Source: Juglans regia
Taxonomy: Eukaryota; Streptophyta; Magnoliopsida; Fagales; Juglandaceae
Assembly: GCF_001411555.2 (NCBI RefSeq)
Contig: NC_049907.1
Location: 34,493,866 to 34,557,865 of the forward strand
Direction: 5' to 3'
Length of the DNA: 64,000 nucleotides
This document shows, piece after piece, positions 10,978 to 20,405 of the stretch. The notes beneath the pieces were generated by a model. The model was not told the origin of the DNA. It ran no database searches and saw only the letters and a program-made list of their open reading frames with translations. The translations under genes were made by a program, and so were the position numbers. Each line of letters opens with the position of its first letter. Position 1 is the stretch's first letter.

Positions 10978-13900
10978 GTGACATGAATGTGATTTCCGAA
11001 ACTATCGTAGAACTTTTGGGGCTGAAGATTGAGAAGCATCCTACTCTTTATCGAATCAGTTGGGTTAATGAAGACAACTCAGTCCTAGTAAAGCATCGAT
11101 GTTTGGTTAGATTTTCATTGGGAAAAAAATATGTGGACGAGGCATGGTGCGATGTGATTCCTATGACCGTTTGTCACATGTTATTGGGGCATTCATGACT
11201 CTATGATCAGAAAGTTTCCTATGATGAGTATGCTAACACTTATTCCTTTAATCTCAAGGGTAAGAAGTTTGTTTTGGATCCTTTGAGTATTTTGGCATTT
11301 GAGACTCAAAGGAAAGATGTCCCAGTTTTGACCATGCGTCAATTTTCTCGATTCCTGCATGGTGAAGATATGGTGCTAATGGTAGTGAGGCGTGAAATGA
11401 AGCAAGATGATAGTTCTATTCCAGCATAACTCACCACAATGCTAAAAGAATTTCAGGACATTGTGTCGGATGAGATGTCGAAGCAACTTCCTCTAATGCG
11501 GGATGTGCAACATGCTATAGATTTGATTCCCAGATCAACCTTGCCTAATTTACCGCACTATCGCTTAAGCCCAATAGATAATGAAGAGTTCAGTCGGCAA
11601 ATTCAGCAATTGTTAGACAAAGGCTTCATCTGAGAGAGTCTTAGTCCCTGTGCTATTCTGGTTTTACTTACACCCAAGTAGGATGGTAGTTGGAGGATGT
11701 GTGTAGATAGCCGAGTGATTAACAAGATCATAGTGAAATACCGATTTCCCATTCCCCTTCTTGACGACATGTTGGATTTGCTAAGTGGTGCATATATTTT
11801 CACTAAGCTCGACCTTCGAAGTGGATACCATCAAATTCGTATCCGTATGGGTGACGAGTGAAAGACGGTTTTCAAATTGAAAGATGGTTTGTTTGAATGG
11901 CTAGTCATGTCCTTCGGATTAACCAATGCGCCATGCAACTTCATGTGCTTTATGACACAAGCTCTCAAGCCATTCTTGGGCAAATTTGTCGCTGTTTATT
12001 TTGATGATATCCTAATCTTTAGCCGAAGTTTGCAGAACCATTTAGACTATGTCGAGTAAGTATTGAAGACTTTGAGAGTTGAACAACTCTATATCAATCG
12101 AGACAAGTGTTTGTTTATGAGACAAGCGCTAAATTTCTAGGTTTTATAATTTCTGATCAAGGTGTCAAGGCTGACTCCACAAAGGTGCAAACTGTTCAGA
12201 ATTGGCCAACGCCCCAGAATTTTTTTGAAGTCAAGAGCTTTCACAGTTTTGCCGCGTTCTCTCGACGATTTATTCGCAGGTTCAACACTATAATGACCCC
12301 AATCATCGGGTGCTTGAAAGCAAATAATTTTTTGTGAAGTGTTGCAGCTGCCAAGGCCTTCACCTAAATTAAAGAGAAGATGGGGCAAGCACCAGTTCTT
12401 AAATTGCATGATTTTTCTAAAGTTTTTGAAGTGGCTTGTGATGCCTCACATGTGGGAATCAGAGGTGTATTGAGTCAAGAAGGTCACCCCATCGCTTTTT
12501 ACAGCGAGAAGCTTAATGACACTCGCCGACAATATTCGGTATATGATATGGAATTCTATGCTTTAATTTAAACTCTTAAGCATTGGCGACCATATTTGAT
12601 TCATAGAGAGTTTATTCTCTACACTGATCATGACTCTTTGAAACATCTAAATTTTCAAAGTAAGCTAAATTCCCGACATGCTCGCTGGATGGACTATTTG
12701 CAGCAGTTCGAGTTTGTTATTAGGCATAAGTCATGCACTAAAAATAAGGTGGCTGACGCCTTAAGCAGGAGACCTTACTTGTTACATATGTTTTCAGCTA
12801 ATTTTGCTGGATTTGATAGTCTCAAAACGCAGTATGCTGATGATGAGGACTTCGACAACGTGTGGAGTAATCTATCTAGTCATGTACGCATATCTGGTGG
12901 TGTATATTCTATGAAGGATGAATATCTATTTTACAGGACACAGCTATGCATTCCGCGTGGATCTTTCTGTGAATTCTTAATTATGGAACTCCATAGTGAG
13001 GGTTTAGCTGGGCATTTCGAATATGACAAAACTTTTGCTATTGTTGTTGATCGGTTCTATTGGCCTCGGATGCGTAGAGACGTGCACACAATGGTTGATC
13101 GTTGTCAAATTTGCCAGATAAATAAAGGAACTAAGCAACAAGCAGGACTCTATACACCACTCCTATTCCAGACAAACCGTGGCAACATATTAGCATCGAT
13201 TTTGTTCTTGGGTTGCCTAAAACTCTTCGGCAACATGACTCAATTATGGTGGTCGTGGATCATTTTTCAAAGATGTCGCATTTCATTCCATGTCACAAGA
13301 CTTATGATGCCTCAAAGAAATAATCTGATTACATGGTGTTCCAACTTCTTTCATGTCTGATAGGAACGTAAAATTTGTGAGTTATTTTTGGAAGACATTG
13401 TAGACAAAAATGGAGACAAAGCTGAAGTTTTCTAGTGCATTCCATCCCCAAACAGATGGCTAAACTGAGGTAACTAACAGAAACTTGGAAAACTTATTAC
13501 GTTGCCTCGTTACGGATCATATCACCAGCTGGGATCTAGTACTTCCACAAGCAGAATTTGCTTTCAATAATTCTTTTAACAGATCAACAGGGTGCACCCC
13601 ATTCAAAGTGGTGTATGGTTTCCGGCCTAGCACTCCGCTCAATATCAACTCCTTACCGTTGCCCCACAGACCAAGTGAGGCTACACTATATTTTTCTAGC
13701 TATATGAGGGACGTTCATGAAGAATGCAAACGACGCCTTACCTTTAATACAGATTCTTAAGCAATTTCTACCAATGCAAGGTGCAAAGATAGGCAATTCA
13801 ACATAGGTGATATGGTTCTTATTCGTTCAAGACCAGAGCGATTTCCTTCGGGGAGTTTTACCAAGCCTCATGCACGATGGACGGGTCCTTTTAAAGTCGC

Positions 13901-14060
13901 CAAGAAATTGGGCACCAACGCGTACGTCATTGAATTGCCCTCTGATTTTGGTATTAGCCCAATTTTTAACATTGAAGATCTCACTAAACTTAAGGTTGAT
14001 GGAAACGAATTTTCCACATTCCAAGCTCCAAAAACATCATAGGCACCAATCATGTTCCAG
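10978..14060 (+). pseudogene. pol (protease end, RT, RNase H, integrase), gypsy element 1
   Basis: The polyprotein remnant runs in family order. Protease end at 10983-11198 (MNVISETIVELLGLKIEKH). Reverse transcriptase at about 11560-12340, with [13 protein letters not shown] and the catalytic YFDDILIFS near 11996-12020 intact. RNase H at about 12420-12780 (CDAS, EFYAL, TDHDS, NKVADALSRR, giving the D-E-D-D set). Integrase zinc finger at about 12990-13130 (H-H-C-C, ending CQICQINKG), then a badly broken catalytic core. At 13485-14042 is the C-terminal integrase region (AFNNSFNRSTGCTPFKVVYG). At least ten stops or frameshifts make it non-functional. Confidence 0.9.
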
Positions 14061-14079
14061 AAAATACAACTCCTCGAGA

Positions 14080-14215
14080 TGAGATTGCCGCCATACTTGA
14101 TAATCAATTTGTTATAACCCGTCGAGGAGGATATTACAAGTTTTTAGTGCAATGGAAAAATCATCCAAATTCATAATCAATTTGGTTGCAAGTGTCGGAA
14201 GTCCAGCGTTTACAT
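14080..14215 (+). pseudogene. Chromodomain remnant, gypsy element 1
   Basis: The translated stretch 'RRGGYYKFLVQWKNHPNS' followed after one stop by 'SIWLQVSEVQRLH' matches the Y-V-W-K-G-H...E-x-x-W core of chromodomains at the integrase C-terminus. Such domains steer chromoviruses to chromatin. The internal stop (TAA near 14176) shows decay. Confidence 0.75.
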
Positions 14216-14283
14216 CTACATCTATTTGCTGCTTACTCTTGTCAAAACTTGCCAGAGTCAAGTTCTTTAGGGGAGCTGGCAAT

Positions 14284-14650
14284 TGATGCAAATCAGGAGG
14301 ATCCTCCATAATTAGTGGAGTTGTTTTAATTGATTGTTATCTTTTCTAAATTTATTGCTTTTCTAGTTAGATTAGTATTAGTATTTCTTAGTTTTATTCT
14401 ATCTGCAATTGTTATTTCCTAGTTAGATTAGTATTCTATTTTGTTGGCTATTTAAGGATCAATGATGTACTATTAAAGACATTTTTTCAATAATTAATGA
14501 AATTGCATGAGACTAGCCTAGTGAGACGCCATAAACTTGTTAATTTATTTTCTTGGAGAGATTCCAACTATATAGAGAGGAATTATGTGCTTGTATTTTT
14601 TTTTTCTTTTCTTGGCATCGACGTGAGGTTGAATCAGGAAGTTGGCATTA
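14284..14650 (+). repeat. 3' LTR of gypsy element 1
   Basis: 367-bp partner of 5500-5882, starting TGATGC and ending GCATTA (one change from the 5' copy's GCATCA), then the GTAGA duplication. A purine-rich tract, 'aggggagc', lies just upstream at about 14269-14276. By eye the two LTRs differ at many sites and by several short indels, so the insertion is old. Confidence 0.92.
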
Positions 14651-14655
14651 GTAGA

Positions 14656-15459
14656 CTTCCACATCAACAGTGTATTTGATGAGGTATCAATACTCAAATT
14701 TATAAATAGACTTAAGCTTGCAAGAATAAAAAATTATCCATGTCGAAAAGGTAAGCAAATTGGTGACACTTTGCATATGTTAACCAATTATATCATGAGG
14801 TTGGCACAGGATGTTGTTGAGACTCATGAAGTCCTTGGTTGCGTGATTGATATATCAGTCCAATGCATTGTTTGAAATTTTGAACTGTATGTGTCTAGCT
14901 ATTTCTTTTATACTTGAATCCCTCTCAAGTTCGGACAATGATTTTGAGGAGGCCGTAAGAATCCAAACCATTATATAATATAAAGAGAAAATGAAGTGCT
15001 AATTCATGAGATGCATCCCTGATCGATCCCCATCATCTTTCTCGCTCCGAACATCATGTTCTTTTACAGCCATGTATGCATGGAAATGGATGAAAGAAAC
15101 GCGTATCTTATTGCCTTGATTTTAGGCTCCACGAATGCTGAATGTACCACTTAATTGCTTTTACATAATTAAACAAAAATCTTTAAAATTCTTTCACCAA
15201 TCAAATGATCAGGACCCATGCACTCTTTAGAACCCACTGCTCATGCTTTTCCCGCCTCCACTGTTCATGGATCTTTGGCCCCAATTGCACTTGGGATATA
15301 TAAGTACAAAACTCATGTTGGTTGCTACTTTTTATCTTATGAAAAATTTGTTTATTACCACCATGCACTATAAATCATATGGCAATCTCATGAGCCCATC
15401 ATCACCACCTATATATCATATGACCTCAGAAGCTCTCCTACTGATCGCTACTTCTCTCC
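14656..15459. other. Spacer and likely promoter region of the BAHD gene
   Basis: No recognised gene. The short open frame at 14642-14875 has no domain. Two TATA-like boxes precede the acyltransferase: TATATAAG at 15297-15304, about 155 bp before the start codon, and 'tatatat' near 15410, only about 45 bp before it. The first leaves a more normal leader of about 120-130 nt. Confidence 0.4.
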
Positions 15460-16914
15460 ATGGACTTCACAGTCTCCATAACCAACCAAGATGTTGCAAC
15501 GGAAGAGCCACTGAAACTGGTGTCTCCAAATAATCCAGACCCCCCAGAAACCATTTTCTTATCAAATATTGATCTGGCAGTGGCTTTCCCTGTGGAAACA
15601 GTTTTCTTTTTTGAAGTACCTCCAGACAAGAGCTCCTCAACACTGAATATCTCTCACAGATTGGAAAAGGCAGTGGCTGAGGTGCTCTTAGTTCCTTACT
15701 ATTTTATGGCTGGGAGACTCAACTTCAACCATCAGACAAGGAGGTTGGAGCTTCTCTGCAACAATGCCGGAGCTTTGTTTGTCAGTGCCACCTCGAGGCT
15801 TCGGTTGAAGGACCTTGGAAAGCTTTCTCTTCCGAATTCAACATTTCATCATTTTGTTCGTCGGCCTGGCCTTTACAAAACCCTCGCTGAAACTGCACTT
15901 CTTACCATCCAGGCAATGCTTTGCTAACTTATTCTCTTACCAATTAGATTGTTTTTTCCTCTATTAAGCAATTAGTTCTTTTTTCGAAAAAATAAACATT
16001 AGGTAATTTTGCAGGTCACCAGATTTTCCTGTGGAGGTTTCTCAGTCGGATTTGTGACAAATCACGGCATTCTTGATGGAAAATCAGCTAGTGAAATGTT
16101 CCAGAACCTTGCCTCTATATGCAGAGGTGAAAGCATAGTGAACCAAGTACTATACAATGACAGAACATTCTTCAGAGCAAGAATCCCGCCCCAAATCAAA
16201 TACCCACATATGGAATATGTAAAGCTACAGGATATTTCATCTCTTGCCTCATCGTTCACTGCACCAAACCAGTTTTTTCCCTCTCCTTTAGTTTTTTCAG
16301 AAAAATTCACTCACAAGCTCTTCTCATTTACTCCTGAACTGATCGCCACTCTTAAAGAAAAAGCCATGAAAAGATGCTCAAGCTTTGAAGCCGTTGCAGC
16401 TCACCTTTGGAGAGCAAGAACAAAGGCTATTTTCACAAACCCAGATGAAGTCTCAACTGTTCTTTTTGCAGTGGACATAAGGTCTAAAACATCTCCACCT
16501 CTGCCAAATGGGTTTGTCGGGAATGCTGTGATCACAGCATTTGCGACCTCAAAAGTGGCTGATTTGGTGGAGAAGCCATTCTGTTTCTGCGTCGAGAAGA
16601 TGAGGGAAGCAATTGAGAGAGTGACAGAGGAGTACGTGAGGTCAGTGATAGACTGGTTGGAGGTTTACAAAGGCGTCCCTGCAACTTGTAATGGGAACTT
16701 TTATGTTTCAGCATGGAGTAAACTGCCATTTGGTGAGCTTGACTTTGGGTTTGGGAAGCTTGCCCATGGCGGACCGGTGGCGAGTGGGAACGATGAGTTT
16801 GCGCTACTTCTTTCTGAGAGAAAAAGCGTGGGAAATGGGGGATGCATAAATGTATGGATGGGTCTCGAGCGAGACAAAATGAAGAAGTTCGCGGCCCATA
16901 TTTTTGAAATATGA
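15460..16914 (+). CDS. BAHD acyltransferase (HHT/GLAUCE-like), two exons
   Basis: Exon 1 is 15460-15912 (151 codons), the intron 15913-16014, and exon 2 16015-16914, giving 450 residues, normal for BAHD enzymes (430-460). These cytosolic enzymes move an acyl group from acyl-CoA to an alcohol or amine. The catalytic HxxxD is HGILD (residues 168-172), right after the splice; the structural DFGWG motif appears as DFGFG (394-398). Early landmarks FLSNID, AGRL and NNAGALF are present. The intron joins CAG to GTC in phase 0 with donor GC (CAG|GCAATG) and acceptor TTGCAG, since GT is absent there. Motif spacing resembles omega-hydroxypalmitate O-feruloyltransferase and GLAUCE-type proteins, hinting at cutin, suberin or wax esters, but the substrate cannot be read from sequence. 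No stop or frameshift is seen; probably functional. Confidence 0.9.
15913..16014 (+). other. GC-AG intron of the BAHD gene
   Basis: 102-nt intron with donor CAG|GCAATG and acceptor ttttGCAG|GTC. Removing it keeps the frame (LLTIQ-VTRFSCGGF), exactly as in BAHD relatives, so the non-canonical GC donor is well supported by protein continuity. Confidence 0.85.
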
Positions 16915-17741
16915 CAACAGTCTTCCATGGCCAACATATATTGGCAATATTTTTCAACTGAAGCGGATTATTATGAAGGTTTTCAAGCTTTTGTCCTAAT
17001 TAATCGTAGTGGACCGAGATCCCAATATCCGGATCAGAGGATTGGTTACTCCCATTAACCATTAATGCTAATTAGGATTTCCAATTGAGGCCATTTTTAT
17101 TTACTTGATCGAATTGGAATTCGAAAGTTGAATGTAACGACATGAAGTACATAGTATTAATATCTATATAGAGTTTATTTTGTGAGAAAATCTTAATTAA
17201 TATAATAGGATGATCTATTTCATGATGTGTATATTTATTTTCAAAATTAGACCATCAAATTTAAAATAATCTCTGTCCCTCTTGCCGATTTAAGTTGGAA
17301 GACGTGGAAACTTTGCCGGATAAAATTGCCTCTTAACAGATGATAGGATATTATTTCTCAATATCCTCGATATACTTTCATTTTTATTTTTTTTTCTAAG
17401 CAAACATTTCATAGATAAACTAATTAGTTACAAGATACTAGATTCAATGGGTTGTGAGCTCCCAACAGTCATTTCGAAACAAATAAAAGCAATACAAGAA
17501 AAATAAAAAAGAGGGACCTGGAGCAAAAAATTTGGCTCCCACCCATTTCTCACAAAGGGAAAGCCGCTTGAAATGGTTTTAGCATAGTCTAATAAACAAA
17601 CTATAACACTAAGAATACAAGTCGCAATAGATTGGTTTGTACTACGTTTTGCTGGTATGGATTGGCTGAAGGAGACTTTCACAACCACTTCATCTTGATC
17701 CTTGCCACGGAGCTGCAAGAATTGGCAAGAAGTGGAAATAT
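16915..17741. other. 3' flank of the BAHD gene and unassigned DNA
   Basis: 16915-17370 is AT-rich gene flank without a clear polyadenylation signal. 17370-17741 has different composition and contains a 96-codon minus-strand frame (17428-17718) with no recognised domain. It abuts the inverted LTR piece of gypsy element 2, so it may be DNA captured during that rearrangement. Confidence 0.4.
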
Positions 17742-17843
17742 ATTTAAATCACGAAAGTTCTTTAAGAAAATACTTACAGCGCTATATAATAATTTCTGAA
17801 GGATCACGGAGCTGCAAGAAGTGGCAACACAACAATAGAACAG
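17742..17843 (-). repeat. Inverted LTR segment at the 5' end of gypsy element 2
   Basis: Reverse complement of 3' LTR positions 24788-24889, containing 'cttacagcgctatataataa' and 'gagctgcaagaagtggcaac'. After position 17850 the LTR continues in the normal direction ('taaatgtatttttgcac', equal to 24885 onward). The switch falls at an ATTTAAAT palindrome. A short partial repeat, 'cggagctgcaagaattggca', also sits just outside at 17708-17727. Confidence 0.88.
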
Positions 17844-17850
17844 TGTGACT

Positions 17851-19017
17851 TAAATGTATTTTTGCACTAACTCATTTTACTGTGATCTGGTTGGTTATGC
17901 CGGACTGAATCTGAGGAGTAAGGGGATCGGATGGATTGGAGAATGGAGTTGGTTGTGTGATTGGATTGTGTTGGCAATTTTTGGTTGTTGGTTACTGGTG
18001 TCGTTTCATGTACATGGCATATTTGCACGCATGATCATGTTTGTAAATGAAACTGGATTTTCGTGTAATTGCATTCATGTTCATGTGTTTATTGAAAACT
18101 GGGTTTTCATGTGTTAAAGGATTTTTGAGTGCGTGTGTGTCACGACCCCAAGCCGAAATGGGGCATTATCTCTGTGGAGCTCTTCTAGTCACTCAGGAGC
18201 AGAATATACTGAGTGACGTCCCCTGGGTTGTCGCTTGGCAACAACGGGATCGGACGGGATGGTCTCGTGCCGACTCCGTGGCCCTTCTGCTGGCGGGGGC
18301 TAGATGATGCTTGGCCATGAACGTGCTCGGTGCGGAACTGGGCATCGCGACGAAGCCAGGACGTGTGGATGGTCCTTAGGGGAGATTATGGTACATACGG
18401 TAAAATAGATTATTGAACTATTTTCTGGGAAAATAACATGTGTTGGATATGGATTTTGTGTGAATCATTTTCTGGGAAAATGATGGATTTTGTTTCGGAA
18501 CATTTTCTGGGAAAATGTTTTACAGATATGTTTGGGCCAAAATGAGATTTTGGCTTGTGTTGGAAAATATTCATTTTCGGGGAAAATGACGTTTTGGGGC
18601 ATAATGCATATTTCATCATATGCATGCATGTTGGTAGCATTAATGCATTATTAATCTCGTGGTTGTTTGGTTTATACTTACCTGTGGTACCGCTTTATGG
18701 CAACGTAGATTTCGATGTAGATGAAGGTGAGGGTGAGTCTGAGGATTCGGCTCCGCCCGAGGAGTGATTTATTTGGTTTGGACTTGTATTATATTTATTT
18801 GGGATGACTGTATAACTCTTTTAAAACTGCTTTTACTGATGTTTAAATTGTGTTAACAATTCTGGTACTTAGTTGACTTAAATTATCCGCTACGTTATTT
18901 TTGTATATTGTTGCATGTACACACACTTGGCACTATCGTTGGGATGCATGACCGTGTTGTCATCATCCTAGCGTTTCGATCCCCGAGTTTCCGTACATGG
19001 GGGTCGGGAGCGCCACA
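17851..19017 (+). repeat. 5' LTR of gypsy element 2, truncated
   Basis: Colinear with 24885-26715 of the 3' LTR except that it lacks the hAT insertion and about 1 kb of the LTR start. It ends 'gcgccaca', directly followed by the primer binding site. Confidence 0.92.
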
Positions 19018-19019
19018 GG

Positions 19020-19031
19020 TGGTATCAGAGC
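19020..19031 (+). other. Primer binding site, gypsy element 2
   Basis: TGGTATCAGAGC, the canonical plant initiator tRNA-Met site, starts two bases after the LTR end at 19017. Confidence 0.92.
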
Positions 19032-19250
19032 AGTTCGGCTCTAGGTAAACTCACATGTCCCTTAGGTGAAGTACCAGAAATATTATTTTTTTTTTAAAAA
19101 AGTAGTAAGTTAAATTATTTATTTTAAAGTATGATATATTATGGGTTTATTATTTTATTTTACCTTATTTCATTTTTGGTGTTGCTTTCGGTTGTGTTTG
19201 ATTTTGTTCGGAGATTTAAGCGGGGTTAAAGATTGCTCTATGACAGAAAG

Positions 19251-20235
19251 ATGGTGAGACCAAGAAGGCCGGCTGATGAGCTCGATGATGAATTACCGAG
19301 AGGAGATGGAAATTATGCCATGGCGAGGGCGTTGAATAGGATGACGGAGTTCCTCCAACAGAATTTTCGATCACCGCAAGGAGATCTAAATAGAGCAGTC
19401 CAAGTTGGGTGCACCTATGAGCGCTTCCTAGCGCATAGGACCCCTGCCTTTAGTGGTGAAGAAGATCCACTACAGGCTAGAAGGTGGATTGAAGATCTTG
19501 AAAGGACATTTGAAGTCTGTGGTTGCACGGAGGCTTAGATGGTGTTGTATGAAAGTTACTTGCTGCAAGGTGAAGCGGCAAACGGGTGGCAGACTAAGTG
19601 ACAACTCCTAGAGATGGAGTTGGGATCTTTTGCAGCTATGTCTTGGCATCGTTTCAAGAAAGAATTTGATGAACCGTTTCTTCCCTGTTTTTGTGAGACG
19701 GCAGAAGGCACAAGAATTCAATAGTTTGGTTCAAGGAGACATGACTGTCGAGCAATATGCCAGAAAATTTATGGAGCTTGGGCGGTTCGCTACCCACCTC
19801 ATTGCCACTGAGGAGTTGCAAGCCGAACGTTTTTAGGAGGGCCTGCGACATGACATACGCAGAAAAGTAGCCTGTCTCCAGATTGTAGATTTTCAGAAGT
19901 TGGTGGATTTGGCCACTATTGTAGAGTGGGAAAATAGTTTTGTGGTAGGCTCCCCTCTAGGTCAGAAGAGGCGGAGTTTTGTTGGTGAGGGGAGTAGTTC
20001 TGGGTCGCCACATAAGTTTGTACAGAGGATTGTGGCCCGTTCACAGATAGCCTCTAGTGTTCGTGCAGGAGGCCGACCTCCAGTTTGTAACAGGTGTAAT
20101 AGAGCACATGAAGGTGACTGCGGTCAGAGGGGGATCCAGTGTTTTAGACGTGGCCAGCCAGGTCACTATGCTCGTGAGTGTCCCAACCAAGCTCAGGGAG
20201 GTCAAGGAGGACGAGGAGGACGAGGAGGTCAATGA
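19251..20235 (+). pseudogene. gag, gypsy element 2
   Basis: Starts near ATG 19251 (MVRPRRPADELDDE). The capsid part includes 'FSGEEDPLQARRWIEDLERTF' and, after a frameshift, 'VEQYARKFMELGRFA'. The C-terminal zinc knuckle near 20139 reads C-F-R-R-G-Q-P-G-H-Y-A-R-E-C: the second cysteine of the CCHC set is replaced by arginine, so zinc binding is probably lost. A glycine/arginine-rich tail follows. In-frame stops near 19536, 19600 and 19834 break the frame. Product would be the structural Gag of the virus-like particle. Confidence 0.85.
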
Positions 20236-20405
20236 GGTGGGAGGAGTAGCCATAGACAGCGGGTACAAGCCCAGGTCTATGCTGTGACTCCTGGTGATGT
20301 GGATTACGAGGCTCTAGAGACTCACGATGTCGGGGTGATTACTGGTATGCTTTTAGTTTAATTTTTGGATTTGATGTTTGGCGTGGGTTGGTTTTTTTTT
20401 GAATT

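Larger units (their letters stand above)
5495..14655 (+). mobile_element. Ty3/gypsy chromovirus 1, complete but decayed
   Basis: A full-length LTR retrotransposon with all structural landmarks. Five-base target duplications GTAGA lie at 5495-5499 and 14651-14655. LTRs are 5500-5882 and 14284-14650. A primer site complementary to initiator tRNA-Met follows the 5' LTR. The internal order is gag, protease, reverse transcriptase, RNase H, integrase, chromodomain, the Ty3/gypsy chromovirus order. The coding part has many stops and frameshifts, so the element is dead. The protease is split by a 3.6-kb insertion (about 7353-10977). Without it the element would be about 5.5 kb, normal for the family. 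Confidence 0.9.

Noticed and set aside
16009..16014. BAHD exon 2 as a separate gene starting at 16009
   Set aside because: The codon is TTG and lies in the intron acceptor (TTGCAG); exon 1 joins it in frame to give a complete 450-residue BAHD protein.
17428..17718. 96-codon minus-strand frame with a hydrophobic stretch
   Set aside because: No family match and located in DNA apparently captured at a rearranged LTR end.
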